Of a stretch of 64,000 bases of DNA, positions 50,249 to 58,248 are shown piece after piece. The position numbers were made by a program, and so were the translations under genes. Each line of letters opens with the position of its first letter. Position 1 is the stretch's first letter. This stretch comes from Stentor coeruleus. Taxonomy: Eukaryota > Ciliophora > Heterotrichea > Heterotrichida > Stentoridae. The stretch spans positions 24,986 through 88,985 of the forward strand of contig MPUH01000181.1 in the NCBI GenBank assembly GCA_001970955.1, written 5' to 3'. The notes below the pieces were generated by a model that ran no database searches, was not told where the DNA came from, and saw only the letters and a program-made list of their open reading frames with translations.

Positions 50249-52294
50249 ATGACACGTATGTTATTAGCTTTACTACCTTCTCTTGTGTTATCATCAGGGT
50301 TATTCACTGAGCCTAGTACAATTAGTCACATAAAATCTCAAGAACTAGGAGCCTTAATAGAAAACCCTGATCGTATGATTATGGCAGTAATCTACGATGA
50401 ATCATCAGCTGGATCAATACTATTAAGCAAAGTCTTATCAGAAATAGGACCTAAATTCTCAAATTACATAGATTTTGTCGTTATAAACTGTGAAAATGAA
50501 GAGAATCTTTGCAAAGGTGATTTAAAATCTAATCTTCCTGTATTTCAAGGTTATGCCCCTGCTGGGTTAAATCCTTATACCGGTAAACCTTTAGTCAATG
50601 AGCGACCATATCAAGGTTTAATTGCCGCAAAAGAAATCAGTAACTTTTTTAATGAAAACATCCCTTATTTAGGTGATTTCATTGAGAATACTTCAAATAA
50701 AGACTTTTTAGAACAAGAAGGAAATAAAGTTATTTTGTTTACTAATAAAGATAAAGTCCCAGTTATTTATAGAGGACTTAGTTCGAAATATAGAGGCTGG
50801 CTTGATTTTGGAGTTATTTGGCATCATCAGACACATCTTGTTAAGCATTATGAGGTTAGTGAATTTCCAACTTTATTAGTTGTACATGGGGATGAGTATT
50901 TGAAATATGAAGGGAAAATCGAGTTTGATAGTATTTCAGAGTTTTTAGAAAAGTATAAGGCTGAAGAAAAAAGACAACCGAAACTTAAGAAAAACTTTAG
51001 TTCCAAGCCTTCGACTGGGGATGAACCTAAATTACCAGAGTTTCCTATTATCACTTTGACTACTGAAAACTATGAGGAATATATTGGGCAAGATACAGGA
51101 TTGTATTTGGTGCATTTTTTTAAAGATAAGCAGTCACCTGAGTGGGAGGATATTAAAAAAGATTATAATGGGATTGTAAAATTAGCAACTTTTAATTGCA
51201 AAACCAAAGCGGAACTAGAACTCTGTCAATCAGCAGGTGCGAAAAAATACCCTTCAATCCGAGTTTTCCCAGTTAATAGGAAAAGAAAAAGTTTTGAGTT
51301 AAGCTTCGACAGCAGAACTGATTTAGAAGAAGAATTATCAAGAGAACTCCGTTATGATATAACATCACTTCAAGAAGCTACAATCCAAAGCTTTGTTAGC
51401 GCCATAACCGAAGAATCAAAAGTAGGAATTCTTTTAATAGCTGAAGGGAATATTCCTTTACAATTCAAAGCAATAGCTTCAGAAGCATCCTTTAAAGACT
51501 TTGCAAAATTTGGGAATTTCAATAGACCTAGAGAGCAAGCTTTATCTGTATTTAGTATAAAAACTTATCCAGCTATCATAGCATTTGCTAAACAAGAAAA
51601 AGGTGAAGGTATGCAAGTTATTGAATATACTGGGAAGTTTGATGATTATCGTTCTCTTTATTATTTCATTGACCAAGCAGCTATTCCAACATTTATATCA
51701 AACCACAAAGTAAAAATCTCAGAAGAAGACCAAGAAGATATAGAAATCATAACATCAGCTTCTAGTTTCTCATCAAAATGTACTAAGAAATCTGGACTAT
51801 GCATAATTGGTTTTTTTGAAGGAGAAATTGTAGATAATACCCTTCAATCAAAAGCATACAAAACCTTAAAAAGTGTCAAAGCTCTTATGGATTCCCGAAA
51901 AGTCCCTGTACATTTTGTTATCCTTGATGGTCTCTGTCAATATGAACTTAGAGAAACTTTTGGTATATCAGAAATTTCCTTACCAAATGTAGGTGTATTC
52001 CATACATCAAGGAAAAAAGGAGTAAGACTTGTTGGGACACTAAATGTTGATGATGTTAGTTCATTTATTGAAGGAATTATGAGAAGTAAAGTTGAGATGT
52101 TTGATATGCCTGATTTAGGGTTTAAAGATAGAGATTGTGAGAGTTTGAGAACTGTGGTTGAAGATGAAGAGGATGATGAAATATTGCAGGAAATACTTAT
52201 GAGTAAATCTGAGGAAAAAACTACTACGCACAAGTCTAGTGATACTAAAAGAGGAAGGAGAAAGAGAGGAAGTAAGAAAAATAATGATCTTTAG
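50249..52294 (+). CDS. Secreted/ER protein of tandem thioredoxin folds without CxxC
   Basis: 681 residues, one exon. Begins with a signal peptide (MTRMLLALLPSLVLSSGLF). At least three thioredoxin-like segments follow, for instance IDFVVINCENEENLC, VSEFPTLLVVHGDEYLKYEG (beta-Pro-beta turn with cis-Pro), GAKKYPSIRVFPVN, and KTYPAIIAFAKQE. None has the CGHC/CxxC active site of protein disulfide isomerases, so it should not exchange disulfides; such domains often bind clients. An acidic stretch (EDEEDDEILQEIL) precedes a basic C-terminus ending NNDL, which is at best a weak KDEL-like retrieval signal. Most likely a PDI-related ER chaperone or scaffold. Confidence 0.62.
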   Translation: MTRMLLALLPSLVLSSGLFTEPSTISHIKSQELGALIENPDRMIMAVIYDESSAGSILLSKVLSEIGPKFSNYIDFVVINCENEENLCKGDLKSNLPVFQGYAPAGLNPYTGKPLVNERPYQGLIAAKEISNFFNENIPYLGDFIENTSNKDFLEQEGNKVILFTNKDKVPVIYRGLSSKYRGWLDFGVIWHHQTHLVKHYEVSEFPTLLVVHGDEYLKYEGKIEFDSISEFLEKYKAEEKRQPKLKKNFSSKPSTGDEPKLPEFPIITLTTENYEEYIGQDTGLYLVHFFKDKQSPEWEDIKKDYNGIVKLATFNCKTKAELELCQSAGAKKYPSIRVFPVNRKRKSFELSFDSRTDLEEELSRELRYDITSLQEATIQSFVSAITEESKVGILLIAEGNIPLQFKAIASEASFKDFAKFGNFNRPREQALSVFSIKTYPAIIAFAKQEKGEGMQVIEYTGKFDDYRSLYYFIDQAAIPTFISNHKVKISEEDQEDIEIITSASSFSSKCTKKSGLCIIGFFEGEIVDNTLQSKAYKTLKSVKALMDSRKVPVHFVILDGLCQYELRETFGISEISLPNVGVFHTSRKKGVRLVGTLNVDDVSSFIEGIMRSKVEMFDMPDLGFKDRDCESLRTVVEDEEDDEILQEILMSKSEEKTTTHKSSDTKRGRRKRGSKKNNDL

Positions 52295-52398
52295 ATAATA
52301 TATATGTGGGAAAATATTATTCTGAGTGTTTATGAGTTTTATATGAATATTAGAGTTGGTTTAGATATAATAATTAGGTTTTATAATAAGAACTGGAA

Positions 52399-54045
52399 AT
52401 GGATGAAGATTTAACACCTGAAGTTAGAGAAGTAAGATAAAAATAGCTAAGGAGCCAGCTGACAATGGAAAGACAAACGTCTTATAAGCTGGAACAGAAA
52501 TTTAAAAGCCTGCAGAGGGATTACTCATTAGAAACCCAGCAGCTAAAACTTAAGCTCCAGGCCGAGCAGGAAAAAAATATGCAACTAGAGTCTTATATAG
52601 TTGACCATCAAAATACTGACACTGCTGCTTTGAAACTTGAAAACTCAGTTCTTCAATCGAAAGTTGAAAGCTTACAAAGAGATTACGAAATTATTAAATC
52701 AAAACTCCTTGAGGATTTTGGTAATAAAGATATGCATATTGCTAGCTTATCAGAAACAAACCAAACACTTGAAGAAGAACTTAAAGCATATCAGGAAATG
52801 TCTCTTTCAAAAGTAAAGCAAACTGCAAATAAATTCAATGAACTTGAAGAGAAAATTAAAGAATTAGGGAAAATAAATAAAGAACTTGAAGATAAACTTG
52901 CTTTTCAAATCAAAGTTCATGAAGAAGAAATAGATATTATTAAACAAGATTTAGGATATGCTCAAACTCAACTGGCTCAAAAGAAAAAAGAAAATATTAG
53001 GCAATTGGAAAAATTAGAAGAGGAGCGGGAAACTAATGACAAGCTAAGAAATCATATGAATACTTTTGAGGAAAGGATAAAACAACTTGAGACTGAAAAT
53101 GATGATCTTAATAAATCAATATCAACAAGAGAAAAAAAAATTAGAAACCTGTCTCAAGAAATACATAATGTTAATGAAGATTATATTGAGAGTAAAGATT
53201 CAGAATTGGAAGGTCTTGCAAAGGAAATTAAAGGACTAAACTCATCCTTAAAATATTCTAAAGAGCAATACGCCACTTTACAAAAAGCTAAAGAAGATGC
53301 AGAAGAAAAATACGAATCCCTCATCCAAGAAAGTGTCAAAAAAGCAGAAGCCTTCTCCAAAGAGAAAAAAAATCTCTCTGACCAAGTCTCCTCCCTTAAA
53401 CAAAAATACGACATCCTCCTACAATCATCATCAGAAAAAGAAGAGTATATAAAAAAATCTAAAGATGATATAATATCCGAACTCCAAAACCGAATTCTTG
53501 AATTAAAACAAGAAAAAGCAGAACTAGAAAATGCTTTACAAGAACTTCAAGACCAAATACAAATAACAAGACTCTCATCAACTGAAGGTATATCTTTAAA
53601 TGATGAACTCTGCCAATTAAGAGAAAGTTATCAATCCCGTGGTTCAACACCAAGAAGTCTACCTTTTGACTTTAAAAAAAGCGAAAAAATAAACAATGAA
53701 CTTAGTGAAAAAGAACTCCAAATCCAAATCCTCAAAGCTGAAAATGCAACTTTAAAATCCTCAATAGAAAACCTTGTCCCAAATCTAATGAATAAACTTC
53801 CAGAATATCAAGCTTTAGTTGCTGAAAAAAAAAGAATAGAAACTGAGTTTGTATTAGCGAAAGAATGTTGGGGAAATGAAAATACAAGCTTGAGAAATGC
53901 ATTAGAAGAAACAGAAGCTATTGCGATTAATTCTAATTTGAAATATGCGGAGGCTGCTACTGATAGAGACCTTTATTATAAGATGTATCTGGATATGAAG
54001 AACCAGAAAAATCCTCCTAGGAAGTCATGGTTTAAGAAAAAGTAG
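52399..54045 (+). CDS. Long coiled-coil protein
   Basis: 543 residues in two exons. Exon 1 is only 33 nt (MDEDLTPEVRE); a 15-nt intron follows at 52432-52446 (GTAAGATAAAAATAG), then exon 2 from 52447. The ATG at 52399 is preferred over the ATG at 52465 because the spliced frame is continuous and the upstream TTATAATAAGAACTGG-AATGG matches local starts. The protein is almost pure coiled coil from residue 12 to about 500 (heptads with Leu, Glu, Lys and Gln), with a short break around STPRSLPF. It ends in a basic tail (NPPRKSWFKKK). Probably a cytoskeletal, Golgi or basal-body tether; no family recognised. Confidence 0.72.
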
Positions 54046-54124
54046 TAAAAATATGAAAAAAATAATTATTATTGGTGATACTATATATGTTAATATGATG
54101 CTAATTGTATTAGTCTTTTTTATT

Positions 54125-54360
54125 CTGGTCTAAGGTTGGTTAATCCTCGATATTTAGGGGCTATTACAATGAACCTAGGGCCACAAAGTACGTTATGCAG
54201 TTCTTCTGGCTCGAGCTGCATGAATTTTCCTAGAGTGCAGTTGTTTAAGGTGACATGGTTTAAACCTTGTCCGATCGAGGTTTGTTTGTCCTACGATCTC
54301 TTTCTTTAGGCAGATTTGGTATATTAAACCACTCGTTGTCGCTGGTTATGTGACTCTTTA
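54125..54360. ncRNA. GC-rich island, candidate structured non-coding RNA
   Basis: Positions 54181-54300 have 53 G+C in 120 nt (44%), whereas 54481-54540 has 10 in 60 (17%). There is no open frame. Hairpins can be drawn: ATGCAG/CTGCAT (about 54194-54222), GACA-GG/CC-TGTC around GGTTTAAACC (about 54252-54270), and AACCT/AGGTT (about 54263-54282). This contrast is typical of RNA genes in AT-rich ciliate DNA. I checked by eye for tRNA, U1-U6, SRP and RNase P signature words and found none convincing. Strand unknown. Confidence 0.4.
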
Positions 54361-54602
54361 TTTGGTTCAGGATATGTATAATCTTATGCTTTTTATAAGA
54401 AATTATTTATGGGTTAGATAAAAATAATATAGTTACGTTTTTCATTTTTATTAAGGGTAAAATAAAATTATATAGTTACGTTTTTCATTTTTATTAAGAG
54501 AATAATATGTTTCGCTATTGATAAAATAGCATATTTTAATTACGTTTTTAATCTTTATTAAGAGAATAACATGTTTTGATATTATAAAATATACTATAAA
54601 AA

Positions 54603-54731
54603 TCAAAACTTTTTAAAATAAGTTAAATTCACTCTACCAGCAATCCTCATAAGTGGACTTACAGCATGAGCTACCTTAAAAGGTATTTTCTTTTCATGTT
54701 CTAATAAAAAATATCTCTTATATCTATTCAT
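54603..54731 (-). CDS. Micro-ORF, repeat copy 1 (42 residues)
   Basis: The minus strand of the repeat unit reads MNRYKRYFLLEHEKKIPFKV..., then AHAVSPLMRIAGRVNLTYFK, ending KF before TGA. The start context TTATTATAAATGAATAG is the same TATAAATG seen at real genes. It is basic and composed like a real peptide. TGA is used by no confident gene here. A 16-nt GTTTTGATTTTTATAG at that point could instead be an intron extending the frame to a TAA, but it starts GTT, not GTA. Unknown function; it may be spurious. Confidence 0.3.
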   Translation of the reverse strand: MNRYKRYFLLEHEKKIPFKVAHAVSPLMRIAGRVNLTYFKKF

Positions 54732-54921
54732 TTATAATAATCTTCAGCTTAATAAAAGAAAATCATAAACTAAATTTGTTCACCTTTATTATCCCTATAA
54801 TATAAGGTTTTATTAAGAGAATAATATGTTTCGCTATTGATAAAATAGCATATTTTAATTACGTTTTTAATTTTTATTAAGAGAATAACATGTTTTGATA
54901 TTATAAAATATACTATACAAA

Positions 54922-55050
54922 TCAAAACTTTTTAAAATAAGTTAAATTCACTCTACCAGCAATCCTCATAACTGAACTTACAGCATGAGCTACCTTAAAA
55001 GGTATTTTCTTTTCATGTTCTAATGAAAAATATCTCTTATGTCTATTCAT
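54922..55050 (-). CDS. Micro-ORF, repeat copy 2 (42 residues)
   Basis: Second copy of the same frame (MNRHKRYFSLEHEKKIPFKV..., then AHAVSSVMRIAGRVNLTYFK). It differs from copy 1 at four residues (Tyr to His, Leu to Ser, Pro to Ser, Leu to Val) and keeps the frame, start context and end. All codon differences I see change the amino acid, so there is no sign of purifying selection on the protein; equally, no stop has arisen. Same caveats as copy 1. Confidence 0.3.
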   Translation of the reverse strand: MNRHKRYFSLEHEKKIPFKVAHAVSSVMRIAGRVNLTYFKKF

Positions 55051-55228
55051 TTATAATAATCTTCAGCTTAATAAAAGAAAATCATAAACTAAATTTGTTC
55101 ACCTTTATTATCCCTATAATATAAGCCTATAAATCATTTAATTTTATAAAATCAAAAAATATTATCATCTTAACACAAAGCCTTATCTAAATTCATCTAA
55201 TTTTTATATCAATTTTACAAAACTATTA

Positions 55229-57263
55229 ATGGGATGTTCACAAATATCACAAAGCCAAGGTTCATATCCAGGTATATTCTATTCAGCAATAGCCCCAGTT
55301 GATCAAGGTGATGGTTTAGCCGAAATAGCCGGTGCTACAATCAAAGCTCTAGAAGAAGATTTCGAACTAACAACCGCAGTAGAAATTTCTGTATCCTGTG
55401 AAATCACTGAGCCAAACGATTGTATGATAGTTTTCTACTCTGATGATGAAGAACTAAAAGAAATAGGTCGAACTGAAATCCAAAAATTAACCCAATCTCC
55501 AAATTTCGTCACAACTTTTCGTGTAACATATTCTTTTGAAAAACAATCAAATTATCGTTTTGATTTATATGGTATGAAACATTCTAATACAAAAAGCCTG
55601 CTTCGTCAAGCACCTTTAGGTAATGCAAAGTATAGCATTCATGAAATTGTCTGTGCCCCTGATAAAAAACTTACTAGGGAACTGTCAAAAGGAGGGACAA
55701 TAACTGTTTTTTCTGAAGAACTAAGCAAGCTTAATCATAAAATTAAACTGAAACTTGGATTTGAATGTAAGAAAAAAGCTGCTGGGGTTTTTAGTGTACG
55801 GATATTAAGATCTGGGAATAATAGGGATATACCTGTTTATATAACAGAAGGTATTGATGGGATTCCTTGCAGTATATTTTTATATAGGTTGGGAGTCTTT
55901 TGAAGTTACAGTAAATAAGTTTTGTCATGGAGAAGAAGATAATCCTGTTAAATTAGAAATTATAAGAAGAGATTTGGCTAATAGGGTTATATGTGAAACT
56001 GTTGTAACTTTAGCTGAGATAAGAGAAAATCCAACATTAGAAAAAAATATTGATAATGGGAAGTTTAGAGGGAAGATTAAAATACTTGATTTCGTATATG
56101 CGCAAAAACCAACTTTTTTGGATTATGTGTATGGAGGATGTGAAGTGTCGCTGATTATTGGAATTGATTTCACAAAAAGCAATGGCACACAAAATAGTAT
56201 TAAGTCTTTACATCATTTAAGTGACGATAGACCTAATGAGTACTTACAAGCCATTCGTGCAGTTGGAGAAGTTCTCCAATACTATGATTCTGATAAGAAA
56301 ATCCCTGTATTTGGTTTTGGTGCTCGCCTTCCTCCACATCAAAGTGTTGTATCTCATTGTTTTGCTTTAAACGGGAATATCTTCAGCCCAGAAGTTGACG
56401 GTATAGACGAAGTTATAAAATGTTATGAAAAAACTTTATCAGAAATAGCTTTGCATGGTCCAACAGCATTTAGTCAATTAATCACAGAAATAATAAAATA
56501 TGCTTCAGCAACTAAAACTACCCAATTGGAACAAAAATATTATATTTTACTTATTTTAACAGATGGGGCTATTTCTGATATAGAAACCACAACAAGTCTT
56601 ATAATAAAAGCTTCAGAACTCCCAATATCAATTGTTATTTTAGGTGTTGGGGATGATGATTTTCAAAGCATGGAAGTTTTAGATGCTGATGATAACCCTT
56701 TAACTAATAAAAAAACTGGAGCTGTTATGAAAAGAGATATTGTACAATTTGTCCCTTATGCTAAGTTTAAATCTAATCCTGAATTATTGGCTAAAGAAGT
56801 TTTATATGAAATTCCTAATCAACTTTTGAATTTTATGGATGAAATGGATATTAAACCTAATATGCCTAAAAAAGATAATAAAGGGCAGATTATTGGTAAT
56901 AAAGGACGTGGGTCGAGTATTGGAAGTGTTGATTTTTTAGAAAAGGAAAAGATGAAATTTGTTGGGAAACTTGAAAAATTAGGATTTGAAAGATGGAAGA
57001 TTATGAGAGCTATTGAGAATGGAATCGCTTGTAAAAGTATTGAATTGGCTATTGAAAAAATGAACCTTATTGGAAGTGAAAATAGGAAGTATTTTAAGGA
57101 TAGGAAGGGAGAAATATGCCCGAATTGCCAAGTGAATAAAATAAACAGTTTTAATTCGGATTGCTGCCATTTGATTTGCTGCTCGCTTTGTGTTGAGGAA
57201 TATGCAAAATGCCCTATATGCAAAATACCGATTTCTAACTGGAAAACTGCGGAAAATCAATAA
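55229..57263 (+). CDS. Copine-RING protein (C2-C2-VWA/copine-UBA-RING)
   Basis: 672 residues in two exons around a 16-nt intron (55872-55887, GTATATTTTTATATAG). Splicing restores CSWESFEV inside the second C2 domain. Residues about 1-160 and 165-285 are C2 domains (calcium/phospholipid binding). The copine VWA-type domain is at about 300-530: LIIGIDFTKSNG (metal-binding site), SLHHLSDDRPNEYLQAIRAV, and PVFGFGARLPPH. Then comes a UBA-like helix bundle (KFVGKLEKLGFERWKIMRAI) and a C-terminal RING-type finger (CPNC...CCHLICCSLC...CPIC). Predicted: a calcium-responsive, membrane-targeted ubiquitin ligase. Plant RGLG ligases combine copine and RING but lack the C2 pair; animal copines have the C2 pair but no RING. 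Confidence 0.85.
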
Positions 57264-57402
57264 GTTTTTTTATAGAAAAAATATTATATGAGTCTACTCT
57301 AAATACAATTAGGGTTTAAATCTTTATTTCCTATACTTTATATAAAGTAATAAAGTTGATGATATATGAGTAGTAATATATTAATAAAAATGTGTTAAAC
57401 TT

Positions 57403-58170
57403 TTAACCATAGTTTAAGCTTAATTCCAAATTCCTTTTCGCCTCAGGGGGATGCCTATACAAAAAGTAATGCTGATATATAAAAACAATATCAAATATAA
57501 TAGACGTAAACCCCAAACAAAACTTGGCAATATTAAAAGATCCACCTCCTCCAAAAACATTCCAATCTCCACTATTCGCCCCATCAATAAAAATTTGAAG
57601 AATTGAAAGTGCTCCCCCAGTAAAATCAAGCATTACATTTTCAATACTCCACCCTTCAGTTGATTTTCTTATATAATTTTTTATAGCTTGAGGGAAATAT
57701 TTCATAAGAGTTATCGTAACTTTTAAATACCCAAGCCAAAGACATCCATTAAAATTCCCTCCAGCATGAGGGAATTTCCCTGCAAGTTCAATTGAACAAA
57801 TAATTATTGAAATCACCCAAGCACAAGCGACAAAAATTTTAGTCCAAAGTTTTAAAACAATAAAAAAGTCTTTTTCATAATAATTGCATTGAATAAGAAG
57901 CAAAAAAGTTAACAAAAAAGCATGTCCTGCAAAAGCTATATCTTGAATATCAACAATTCCAGGAATTATTGAAGGATCTAAATATCCCCATAATGAGTAT
58001 AAAAAATATGCGAGGAATCCTGAAAGATTTAAAAAACCGAATTCCTTTGAATAACCTTTAATATGGCCTAGTTTGTAGTTTGTCCTAAATTGAGGGTAAA
58101 AACTTATTGACCAAGCGAAGAAATACATCCACCCAACTATTATAGAAAGAACTGTAAGAACTAGTGACAT
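57403..58170 (-). CDS. CTNS: Cystinosin (lysosomal cystine/H+ symporter, PQ-loop family)
   Basis: 255 residues, one exon, seven membrane helices. Exports cystine from lysosomes. The first PQ-loop is in FAWSISFYPQFRTNYKL, followed by GYSKEFGFLNLSGFLAYFLY, characteristic of cystinosin. The second loop is in LDFTGGALSILQIFIDGANS, where the Asp couples proton binding. The helix VGWMYFFAWSISFYPQ and the end LGFTSIIFDIVFIYQHYFLY agree with the family. Animal cystinosins have a glycosylated N-terminal extension with signal peptide; here the protein begins at the first helix, as in many protists. It converges with the copine gene, with 139 bp between them. Confidence 0.9.
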   Translation of the reverse strand: MSLVLTVLSIIVGWMYFFAWSISFYPQFRTNYKLGHIKGYSKEFGFLNLSGFLAYFLYSLWGYLDPSIIPGIVDIQDIAFAGHAFLLTFLLLIQCNYYEKDFFIVLKLWTKIFVACAWVISIIICSIELAGKFPHAGGNFNGCLWLGYLKVTITLMKYFPQAIKNYIRKSTEGWSIENVMLDFTGGALSILQIFIDGANSGDWNVFGGGGSFNIAKFCLGFTSIIFDIVFIYQHYFLYRHPPEAKRNLELSLNYG

Positions 58171-58248
58171 TTTATTTTTTTCAACAATATAAAATAACAG
58201 TGATTTTAACTAAAGTTGACTAATTGAAGATATTAATTTTTGAATAAA

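Larger units (their letters stand above)
54492..55125. repeat. Two-copy tandem repeat, period about 319 bp
   Basis: TATTAAGAGAATAATATG starts at 54492 and again at 54811. The two units are nearly identical through CCCTATAATATAAG. Just upstream a 43-bp unit (AGTTACGTTTTTCATTTTTA at 54431 and 54474) is also doubled. Each 319-bp unit carries the same 42-codon minus-strand frame. Confidence 0.9.

Noticed and set aside
52465-54045. Coiled-coil gene starting at ATG 52465
   Set aside because: A spliced 33-nt upstream exon with a typical start context gives a continuous frame from 52399.
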